This document shows, piece after piece, positions 44,868-51,867 of a DNA stretch of 64,000 nt. The stretch is from RGIG6919 sp045531905. GTDB lineage: Bacteria; Bacillota; Clostridia; Lachnospirales; Lachnospiraceae. The stretch lies in contig JAZSEY010000003.1 of the NCBI GenBank assembly GCA_045531905.1, positions 1 through 64,000 on the forward strand. Direction: 5' to 3'. The notes below the pieces were generated by a model that saw only the letters and a list, made by a program, of their open reading frames with translations, was not told the origin of the DNA and did not search any database. A program made the translations under genes and the position numbers. Position 1 is the stretch's first letter; each line of letters begins with the position of its first letter.

Positions 44868-45335
44868 AAGAGGTTGTCAAGAACGGTAATCTCTTTCTTT
44901 ATTATTGATTACAGTTATCAGATACTGTTGCAAAATAATAGAGATATATGCAATGCGCATCATGGTGTTTTTCTTTTGAGAATACTTAAAGCGCTTATTG
45001 CTGCCTTTCTACACAATTCCACACACAAACTTACAAAATAGGGTTACAAGCGATTGAGGTGTGCCTCAAAATGCGTCAGTACTTATGCCGTGTGTTTTAC
45101 GGCATTATGTACTGTTACGCATTTTGGAGAGTGCAAACGTTGCACCGAAACGCTCGTAACCCTATTTTGCTCAGACATGTGCGTGGAATTGCAAAGCCAG
45201 ACAATAAGCACTAAAGTATTCTAAAACAGAAAAACAAGATGATACTTCATTGCATATATCTCCATTATTCCGCAACAGTATTAAATAGATGTATCAAAAA
45301 TTAAGAAAGAGGTTGCCGTTCATGACAACCTCTTT
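44868..45335. repeat. Large fold-back (palindromic) element, copy 2
   Basis: A 468-bp imperfect palindrome is centred near 45095, with apex GCCGT (45087-45091) and ACGGC (45099-45103). It has the same orientation and core as copy 1: TTGAGGTGTGCCTC on the left and GGAGAGTGCAAACG on the right of the internal loop, and GTATTCTAAAA-type sequence on the right arm. The middle arms differ from copy 1 but still pair: ATAGGGTT/AACCCTAT here against ATGAGGTT/AACCTCAT there. Outer arms pair through GAGATATATGCAATG/CATTGCATATATCTC and ACTGTTGC/GCAACAGT. The tips are hairpins, AAGAGGTTGTCA on the left and its complement on the right. Confidence 0.9.
45303..45334 (-). terminator. Terminator of the Asn/Ser/Ala-rich gene (right tip of fold-back copy 2)
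   Basis: On the minus strand, 9 bases after the stop at 45344, AAAGAGGTTG and CAACCTCTTT form a 10-bp stem, followed by CTTAATTTTT. As in copy 1, the outer tip of the palindrome doubles as the terminator of the flanking minus-strand gene. Confidence 0.82.
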
Positions 45336-45343
45336 CTGTACTA

Positions 45344-45523
45344 TTAGTACTTATTTGAACTATTTGTAGTCTTTGTGTTAGAACTGTTCTTTCCACAATT
45401 AGACTGTGCATTCTTTGCATTTGAAGAATTGCTTGCGTTGGATGCATTGCTTGCATTTGTTGAATTGCTTGCATTGGATGCATTCTTAGCATTGTTCATG
45501 TTTGACTGATTATTCTTAGCCAT
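45344..45523 (-). CDS. Asn/Ser/Ala-rich small repeat protein
   Basis: This 59-aa protein starts MAKNNQSNMNNAKNAS and consists mainly of NAS/NSS/NAK units (NASNASNSTNASNASNASN), with a single Cys and a TTNSSNKY end. The ribosome binding site AAAGGAGGT is nearly perfect, 7 bases before the ATG. There is no signal peptide or membrane segment. The size and Asn-rich repeats recall small spore or coat proteins, but no SASP signature is present, so this is only a suggestion. DNA repeats at 45400-45490 encode the units. It ends in fold-back copy 2. Confidence 0.75.
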   Translation of the reverse strand: MAKNNQSNMNNAKNASNASNSTNASNASNASNSSNAKNAQSNCGKNSSNTKTTNSSNKY

Positions 45524-45611
45524 GTTTTCGTACCTCCTTTTGATACCTGTTCCCAATTAAATGGTTACACGACTATTGTGTACGAAAACACAAAAAGTAT
45601 ACACAAATATA

Positions 45612-45640
45612 TTGTAAAAATGTAAATATTATGTTATATT
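45612..45640 (+). promoter_or_regulatory. Promoter of the type I toxin mRNA
   Basis: TTGTAA (45612-45617) and TATATT (45635-45640) are 17 bases apart. The start near 45647 coincides with a small 5' hairpin, GTTGC (45647-45651) with GCAAC (45663-45667), which would protect the 5' end of the RNA. Confidence 0.65.
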
Positions 45641-45676
45641 TATTTTGTTGCATTTACAATCCGCAACAGAAAGGCG

Positions 45677-45772
45677 GTGAGTATAATAATAGCAGCATTT
45701 ATAATTTCTGTTATGGCAAGTATAGTTGCGTACTACATTTGCAAGTGGCTAGACAGAAATAATGAAAAATAG
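45677..45772 (+). CDS. Fst-like / holin-like type I toxin peptide
   Basis: A 31-codon reading frame encodes one membrane helix (IIIAAFIISVMASIVAYY) followed by CKWLDRNNEK, which matches the Fst/Ldr pattern of a helix, a W-L pair and a charged tail. The frame is set from a GTG at 45677. However, the Shine-Dalgarno-like AAAGGCGGTGA overlaps that GTG, so the true start may be an ATA at 45686 or 45689, or another weak codon. GCGGTGAGTA (45674-45683) can pair with TACTCACCGC (45780-45789) in the 3' end, which would hide the ribosome site. Insertion in the membrane and growth arrest are expected by family. Confidence 0.78.
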   Translation: MSIIIAAFIISVMASIVAYYICKWLDRNNEK

Positions 45773-45795
45773 CCCCGGTTACTCACCGCTAAAGA

Positions 45796-45870
45796 GTAGA
45801 CACCACGGTAGCCGCAAACTACCGTGGTGTCGTTTTCTTTTGTTGCAAATACTAGCAGCATTTATATAAC
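45796..45870 (-). ncRNA. Predicted antisense RNA antitoxin (RNA II-like)
   Basis: A strong minus-strand promoter at 45877-45905 would start an RNA near 45870 that runs back into the terminator hairpin at 45799-45831, about 75 bases. Its first 35 bases contain the complements of AGCAGCATTTATA (also present at 45691-45703, early in the toxin frame) and of TTTTGTTGCA (also at 45643-45652, the toxin mRNA 5' end). It can therefore pair in trans with the toxin translation start region and in cis at the shared terminator, as RNA II of the Fst/par system does. Confidence 0.7.
45799..45840 (+). terminator. Shared terminator of toxin mRNA and antisense RNA
   Basis: GACACCACGGTAG (45799-45811) and CTACCGTGGTGTC (45819-45831) form a perfect 13-bp stem with a 7-base loop, followed by GTTTTCTTTTG on the plus strand. 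The antisense RNA coming from the other side passes through the same hairpin. Confidence 0.9.
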
Positions 45871-45876
45871 AAAATC

Positions 45877-45905
45877 ATTATAACATAAACAATTATGTTT
45901 TGCAA
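45877..45905 (-). promoter_or_regulatory. Promoter of the antisense RNA
   Basis: On the minus strand TTGCAA (45900-45905) and TATAAT (45877-45882) are exactly 17 bases apart. It lies 15 bases past the valS stop and points away from valS toward the toxin, so it cannot serve valS. Confidence 0.78.
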
Positions 45906-45920
45906 TATATTTTTACAAAA

Positions 45921-48563
45921 TTACAATTGTCCAATTCTCTCATTTACCTGAGCTAACATATTAGTATACTTCTCAAGCTTTGCTTTTTCTTCTTCAATCT
46001 TTGCTGCAGGTGCTTTGCCGACAAAGTTTGGATTGTTTAACATGCCCTGACAACGCTTAATCTCGCCTTCTAACTTCTTCTGCTCCTTAGCGAGACGTTC
46101 CTTTTCCTTGGCAACATCTACCAATTCTGCAAATGGCATATATACAACTGCATTTTCGATAACAGTAGAAACCGCATCCTCTGCGATACCTGCTTTGTCA
46201 GCCTGTACCATAACCTCGCTGGCATAAGCCAAGGTTGCGAAGAATACCTTACTGTCTTCAAAGATGTTTCTTACTTCAGCATTTTCAGATACAACATATA
46301 CTGTAGCCTTCTTGCTTGGTGCAACATTCATCTCAGCACGGATGTTACGGATAGCACGCACAGCTTCTTTAATGGTATCTACTGCCTTCTCATCTGCCTT
46401 AAACGCCCAAGCATCATTAAATACTGGCCACTCGGAAATCATGATAGACTCTTCAGCATCCTGTAAATTGCAGAAGATTTCTTCTGTAATAAATGGCATA
46501 TATGGATGCAACAACTTTAATGCCTGAATCAATACTGTCTTCAATGTCCAAAGAGCTGCTGCCTTTGTAGTATCTTCTTCATTCCAAAGACGCGGCTTCA
46601 CCATCTCGATATACCAATCGCAGAACTCTTCCCAAATAAAGTTATATACCTTATCTACGGCAATACCAAGTTCGAACTTATCCATGTTCTCAGTTACTTC
46701 TTTTGCAAGGGTATTTACCTTTGAAAGAATCCATTTATCTGCATTTGTCAAAGTTGTCAAATCGATAGATGCAGGAACCTCAGCCTTCTCCAAATTCATC
46801 ATAATAAATCTGGATGCATTCCATACCTTGTTTGCAAAATTTCTGGATGCTTCTACTCTCTCCCAGTAGAAACGCATATCATTACCAGGTGCATTACCAG
46901 TAATCAATGTGAGACGAAGCGCATCTGCACCATACTTATCAATTACCTCTAATGGGTCAATACCATTTCCAAGAGACTTACTCATTTTTCTACCCTGAGA
47001 ATCCCTTACCAAACCGTGAATTAATACATGCTTAAATGGCGACTTTCCTGTCTGCTCTAAAGCAGAGAATACCATTCTAACTACCCAGAAGAAAATGATG
47101 TCATAACCGGTTACCAATACATCTGTTGGATAGAAATACTCAAACTCAGGAGTCTTCTCAGGCCAGCCTAAGGTTGAGAATGGCCATAATGCAGATGAGA
47201 ACCATGTATCTAATGTATCTTCATCCTGGCTCATATGGTTGCTTCCACATTTTGGACATACGCTAACAGCTTCACGGGAAACCACTAACTCACCACAGTC
47301 TGCACAGTAATATGCAGGAATTCTATGTCCCCACCACAACTGTCTAGAAATACACCAGTCACGGATATTCTCTAACCAGTGCTTGTAAATCTTGTCAAAA
47401 CGCTCTGGTACAAAGTTCAAATTCTCTGTATCTACTTCCTTTAAGGCAGCTTCGCCCATTTCCTTCATGCGTACAAACCACTGTGGCTTAATTAATGGCT
47501 CAACAGTTGTCTTACATCTGTCATGAGTACCTACGTTATGCTCATGGTCTTGTACCTTAACCAAAAGACCAAGTGCATCTAAATCCGCAACCATTGCCTT
47601 TCTAGCCTCGTAACGATCCATGCCAGCATACTTGCCTCCAAGCTCATTGATGGTTGCATCATCATTCATAATGTTGATTTCAGGAAGGTCATGACGCTTT
47701 CCAACCTCAAAGTCGTTAGGATCATGTGCAGGAGTAATCTTTACACAACCTGTACCAAACTCTTTATCAACATACTCGTCAGCAATAACAGGAATCTCTC
47801 TGTCAGTTAATGGCAACTTTAATGTCTTGCCAATGATATCCTGATATCTTTCATCCTCTGGATTCACAGCAACGGCTGTATCGCCAAGTAATGTCTCTGG
47901 ACGAGTTGTAGCGATTTCAACAAATCTGCCCTCTTCACCTACGATTGGATACTTAATATGCCAAAAATGTCCCGGTTGGTCCACGTGCTCAACCTCTGCA
48001 TCAGAGATAGATGTCTTACAAACAGGACACCAGTTAATGATACGGGAGCCCTTATAAATATATCCCTTTTCATAAAGTTTGATGAATACTTCCTGTACTG
48101 CTTCAGAACATCCCTCATCCATAGTGAAACGTTCTCTATCCCAATCAGCCGAAGAACCCATTCTCTTTAACTGATTAATAATTCTTCCGCCGTACTCTTC
48201 CTTCCAAGCCCAAGCATGCTTCAAGAATTCTTCACGACCGATTTCGTTCTTGTCAATACCTTCACTCTTTAACTTCTCAATCACCTTAACTTCGGTAGCA
48301 ATGGCTGCATGGTCTGTACCTGGTTGCCATAAAGCACTGTAGCCCTGCATTCTCTTATAACGAATTAAGATATCCTGCATGGTATTATCCAAAGCATGTC
48401 CCATATGTAACTGTCCTGTTACGTTTGGTGGTGGCATAACGATGGTAAATGGTTTTTTACTCTGATCCACTTCTGCATGGAAATATTTTCTCTCTAACCA
48501 ACTATCATAAATTCTTCCTTCAATCTCCTGGGGATTATAATTCTTTTCCAGTTCCTTTGCCAT
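45921..48563 (-). CDS. valS: Valyl-tRNA synthetase
   Basis: This 880-aa class I synthetase charges tRNA-Val and edits misactivated threonine. The HIGH-type motif HMGHA is at residues 53-57 and KMSKS at 526-530, with the CP1 editing insertion between them (FATTRPETLLGD-like stretch, read here as IATTRPETLLGDTAV). A C-terminal coiled-coil arm (from about 810) contacts the tRNA. AGGAGGAAC precedes the ATG. It lies 12 bases after a coiled-coil membrane protein gene at the end of the DUF5717 operon. I see no T-box leader before it, which is unusual for a Gram-positive synthetase. Confidence 0.98.
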   Translation of the reverse strand: MAKELEKNYNPQEIEGRIYDSWLERKYFHAEVDQSKKPFTIVMPPPNVTGQLHMGHALDNTMQDILIRYKRMQGYSALWQPGTDHAAIATEVKVIEKLKSEGIDKNEIGREEFLKHAWAWKEEYGGRIINQLKRMGSSADWDRERFTMDEGCSEAVQEVFIKLYEKGYIYKGSRIINWCPVCKTSISDAEVEHVDQPGHFWHIKYPIVGEEGRFVEIATTRPETLLGDTAVAVNPEDERYQDIIGKTLKLPLTDREIPVIADEYVDKEFGTGCVKITPAHDPNDFEVGKRHDLPEINIMNDDATINELGGKYAGMDRYEARKAMVADLDALGLLVKVQDHEHNVGTHDRCKTTVEPLIKPQWFVRMKEMGEAALKEVDTENLNFVPERFDKIYKHWLENIRDWCISRQLWWGHRIPAYYCADCGELVVSREAVSVCPKCGSNHMSQDEDTLDTWFSSALWPFSTLGWPEKTPEFEYFYPTDVLVTGYDIIFFWVVRMVFSALEQTGKSPFKHVLIHGLVRDSQGRKMSKSLGNGIDPLEVIDKYGADALRLTLITGNAPGNDMRFYWERVEASRNFANKVWNASRFIMMNLEKAEVPASIDLTTLTNADKWILSKVNTLAKEVTENMDKFELGIAVDKVYNFIWEEFCDWYIEMVKPRLWNEEDTTKAAALWTLKTVLIQALKLLHPYMPFITEEIFCNLQDAEESIMISEWPVFNDAWAFKADEKAVDTIKEAVRAIRNIRAEMNVAPSKKATVYVVSENAEVRNIFEDSKVFFATLAYASEVMVQADKAGIAEDAVSTVIENAVVYMPFAELVDVAKEKERLAKEQKKLEGEIKRCQGMLNNPNFVGKAPAAKIEEEKAKLEKYTNMLAQVNERIGQL

Positions 48564-48575
48564 TTTATGTTCCTC

Positions 48576-49748
48576 CTAAAACTCTATATGATAAGCTGAA
48601 AGCAAATCTCTGATGGTATTCATCAAAGCAGGTTCCTTCAGCACCATACCCTTCATAATTAACAGGCTTTCCTGTTTGATACTTTCATTTTCTTCCATCT
48701 TTGCACGAACTGCCTGTCTACGCATATTCAACTCGTGCTTTACCTCGACCATCTCTCGATTATCAAGAAGTGCTGCAGTCTGCTGACTCCAAATATAAGG
48801 ATCCAACACTCCAACATCACGAAGCAGTTTTTCCATCTCGTCCACATAGACTCGCATATCACCAATGCGTTGATGGAATTTCTTTGTTTCCTGCACCAAT
48901 ATAGTGTACTGCTCCCAAATATGCTCTAACTCGCGAAGACTGCGAATCTGATACTTCTCGTAAATGAAATCCAATGTACTCTTATTGTTTACGTACTTGA
49001 TTTTTACCTTATTGAGAAGTGATACCGCACGTTTTTTACGATTCTGTGCCATCTTAATCTCGTATTCCTCGTGGCGATACCTTAGATATAATAGCACAAA
49101 CACTAGCGTTATGACAAATAATGTTATCATGCCTGGTATTTGCATTTCAAAACTGTACATATATGCCAGCCAGAAAAAGGCAATAAATGTGACCACGCCC
49201 ATGCCTGCCACAGAAATAGCAATAGAGCGAAGCTGCCGCTGATGGTCCTCCGCTTCCTCCGCATAAAAATCCTGTGTATCCTTTTCACCTTCCAAATACT
49301 GCATATCTCTCTGAATAGCAGTCATTCTGGTTTCCAAATCCACCAACTGCCGCATCAACGCAGGTACTTCTTTTTCGTATCTCGCCATAATGCGATATTT
49401 ATCCTCAGAAAGATTGGAACGTAGTTGTTTATATTCTTCCTGGTTTCGCTCCAAAAATTCAATCTTTGCAGCAATATCATTTAACTCACCGCGAAGATTC
49501 TCCGGCATTTGCTCAATGCGCTGTGTGTCTTCAAAATAATTGCTGACGGATTCATATTCCACTCGAAGGTCTTCAATATGGTATGTAGCATCGATAAATC
49601 TCTGACACACATTAGCAATCTCGTCAGTAACTTCCTTCGATTCTCCATCTCCAACTGGTTCCGATACTTCCGTTTCTAACTGCAATTCTAACGGTTCTTC
49701 ATCCTTTATTCTTTTTTTGCGAGAAAACAAGTTTTTTATGATACCCAT
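48576..49748 (-). CDS. Coiled-coil membrane protein of the DUF5717 operon
   Basis: This 390-aa protein begins with a basic, Glu-rich cytoplasmic stretch, then a long coiled coil (about residues 60-165), two adjacent membrane helices (about 175-197 and 203-222) and a second coiled coil (about 225-375). Both coils should lie in the cytoplasm. No known domain is recognised. Its ATG overlaps the stop of the preceding gene as TAATG, so the two are translationally coupled. It may be the membrane anchor of the DUF5716/DUF5717 assembly, which is inference from the operon. Confidence 0.78.
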   Translation of the reverse strand: MGIIKNLFSRKKRIKDEEPLELQLETEVSEPVGDGESKEVTDEIANVCQRFIDATYHIEDLRVEYESVSNYFEDTQRIEQMPENLRGELNDIAAKIEFLERNQEEYKQLRSNLSEDKYRIMARYEKEVPALMRQLVDLETRMTAIQRDMQYLEGEKDTQDFYAEEAEDHQRQLRSIAISVAGMGVVTFIAFFWLAYMYSFEMQIPGMITLFVITLVFVLLYLRYRHEEYEIKMAQNRKKRAVSLLNKVKIKYVNNKSTLDFIYEKYQIRSLRELEHIWEQYTILVQETKKFHQRIGDMRVYVDEMEKLLRDVGVLDPYIWSQQTAALLDNREMVEVKHELNMRRQAVRAKMEENESIKQESLLIMKGMVLKEPALMNTIRDLLSAYHIEF

Positions 49749-50581
49749 TAAATTGTCTGCTCCCGATATAATTCTTTCATCTCTTGTAACACGTTATCCA
49801 TACGCTTTACATAACTCTTATAATCACCATGTTCTCTATTGTACACGGCCTTCTGCATTCTATGATACAGTTGCAAGTTATCCAAATCTTCCTTGGCACC
49901 TCTCACCTCATCCATAACTGCCTCAAAATAAGTATCCGGCAGATGATATTTTTTCATCTCCAAACGCACTGTATTTTCAGACTCATAGGAAGCCATTACC
50001 AAAAAGCAGGAACGTAACGATAATTCATTCTCATTCATAGTAAATGCTTTTAGAAAACAAAAACTCGCTTCTGAAAGCTGCAAATTATTTGCCAATGCCA
50101 TGCCTAGATTGTGATACACATTTCCCAAAAAGTGGTGGTCAGAAATCGTACTCTCTTCCTCTAACAATTGTCTATAAATAGAAATGGCTTTTGTATAACG
50201 ACGATATCGCAAATAACCATCAGCGATTAATTTCTCTCGCTCAAATGGTCTTAATAAACGCACACTATCATACTGACTCATAAATTCACGAATCTCATCT
50301 ACACTGTAAAAATTCTTGTGCATTAGAATTTTAATCAGGTAGTCCTCTAAAGGACTTTCCTTTTCCATGAGCTCTGTCAGTTCCTGTGCAAGCTGTGGCA
50401 ATGCCACCTGCGTGCGAAGCCAACTGAGCAATGTGCCATCAATGCTATCCATAGTCACTAATATTTGATTGTTGTAAATGTAGTAGCAAAGTTCCTCATA
50501 GGAAAATACTTCCACCCGTGTATTAGAAAACACGAAAGGTTCCTTTGCCATCTGTGTTTCACACAAAATAATTTTTGCCAT
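49748..50581 (-). CDS. TPR-like helical protein of the DUF5717 operon
   Basis: This 277-aa soluble protein starts with a short beta-rich stretch (MAKIILCETQMAKEPFVF). A helical region with TPR-like repeats follows, the clearest being YRRYTKAISIYRQLLEEES and YHNLGMALANNLQLSEA (about residues 130-180). The last part is a charged helix. No catalytic motif is seen. An AGGGA site overlaps the end of the DUF5716 gene, which stops only 4 bases away. It is a likely adaptor between the ATPase-like protein upstream and the membrane protein downstream. Confidence 0.78.
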   Translation of the reverse strand: MAKIILCETQMAKEPFVFSNTRVEVFSYEELCYYIYNNQILVTMDSIDGTLLSWLRTQVALPQLAQELTELMEKESPLEDYLIKILMHKNFYSVDEIREFMSQYDSVRLLRPFEREKLIADGYLRYRRYTKAISIYRQLLEEESTISDHHFLGNVYHNLGMALANNLQLSEASFCFLKAFTMNENELSLRSCFLVMASYESENTVRLEMKKYHLPDTYFEAVMDEVRGAKEDLDNLQLYHRMQKAVYNREHGDYKSYVKRMDNVLQEMKELYREQTI

Positions 50582-50585
50582 TACA

Positions 50586-51857
50586 TCAATCCCTATCTAC
50601 TGTAAACTCTTTGCGATAAATCTTATTGGTGGTTGGATATAATTTTCCAAATCCCATATCCCGTATCACTATCGCACCTTGTCTTTCATTGTAACATTCC
50701 ACCGACAAAGAAAGCTTTGTTGTCTTTGGTGGCCGACTCGGCAATCCATGAATCTCCACCACTTCCTTTGCCAGCTCATTTTTAATTCTATCCCGATAAA
50801 CAAATTCTAACTTCTTCGTCTCATCCAGGAATACCTCAATCGTACCCTTCATGTTATACCATTCCGTACAACCCATAGCGATTGGTACAAATTGTTTTTT
50901 TGCATCATCCAGATAAATTCCCACATCAAACGGAATTGTCGCCTCAGACATAATCATGTAATCCGATTCAATGGAACTGCCACCGCTATAAGCAGCATAG
51001 CAGGCACCTTTTGTATAAATGTTTTGACCCACAAATACACGTCTGCCACCACAGATTGCCTTTAAAGAATCCTTCATCCATTCATCAGCAAATCCGATGC
51101 CGGTTAAGAATACTGCTGAAATATATGTCTTTTCCATTTCTTCCTTAGCAACTTTGGCAAACTCCAAATCTAAAGCTAAACCGCCTTCCTCTGCCATGCT
51201 GTATGGAAGCTGACTGCTGTAATCCCGATGAACAATCTCCACAACCTTGGTATGTGTCTTACGGTTAATATCTAACCTGTAGTAATCCAAACCTGCGGAA
51301 CTATAGTCGAACAACGCCACACTATTTTTTCGTATATCTTCACTCTGATGGAATACGTAGTGCAGATAACTGTTAGAATGACTGCAAATCTCAAACTGCT
51401 CCTTAGACAATCCAAAATGTTCTGCCCATTCATGGAGCACTTGAAACAATCCCTTTCGGTACTGATAGGTGGCTACAACCAATTTCTTGATAGACGCCTC
51501 TTCATAGCGATTCAGAAAGTCCATCATGAAACCATCTAATAACATAAAAAACAAGTCCTTATTCGTGTACGCAACGCCACCAAGCACATGACCACTAATA
51601 TTCTCTGCCATACTTACAACACTATCAATAACTTGTCCCGGTTCTTCAAAGCGTCGATTTTGCGCATCATATCCAATATAAAATTGTTCACTTTCTTCTC
51701 CGTAAAACACGATATTCGGCAACAAATAGGTGTCCGGATTCTGTGTCTGACTAATCGATTCCGGCTGTTGCTTCACTTCGTCAAAATAACTCATCTGACT
51801 GTACGCTTCACAAAGATCAAGTCCAAGGCAAAACTCCTTCACGCTTTCCACCTTCAT
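50586..51857 (-). CDS. DUF5716 family actin/Hsp70-like protein
   Basis: This 423-aa protein belongs to the family known as DUF5716, which has an actin/Hsp70-like nucleotide-binding fold. The N-terminal FCLGLDLCEAYSQMSYF reads like a phosphate-1 loop, VALFDYSSAGLDYYRLD like phosphate-2, and ISAVFLTGIGFADEWM like the adenosine motif. The C-terminal 90 residues are a beta-rich substrate-like domain (TIEVFLDETKKLEFVYRD). Whether it hydrolyses ATP is untested. The ribosome binding site is weak (AAGAGAA). It lies 10 bases after the DUF5717 gene. Confidence 0.83.
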   Translation of the reverse strand: MKVESVKEFCLGLDLCEAYSQMSYFDEVKQQPESISQTQNPDTYLLPNIVFYGEESEQFYIGYDAQNRRFEEPGQVIDSVVSMAENISGHVLGGVAYTNKDLFFMLLDGFMMDFLNRYEEASIKKLVVATYQYRKGLFQVLHEWAEHFGLSKEQFEICSHSNSYLHYVFHQSEDIRKNSVALFDYSSAGLDYYRLDINRKTHTKVVEIVHRDYSSQLPYSMAEEGGLALDLEFAKVAKEEMEKTYISAVFLTGIGFADEWMKDSLKAICGGRRVFVGQNIYTKGACYAAYSGGSSIESDYMIMSEATIPFDVGIYLDDAKKQFVPIAMGCTEWYNMKGTIEVFLDETKKLEFVYRDRIKNELAKEVVEIHGLPSRPPKTTKLSLSVECYNERQGAIVIRDMGFGKLYPTTNKIYRKEFTVDRD

Positions 51858-51867
51858 TTCTCTTATG

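Noticed and set aside
45301..45492. Met/Gln-rich frame overlapping the Asn-rich gene
   Set aside because: The alternative frame of the same repeat has no ribosome site; the frame starting at 45523 has a near-perfect one.
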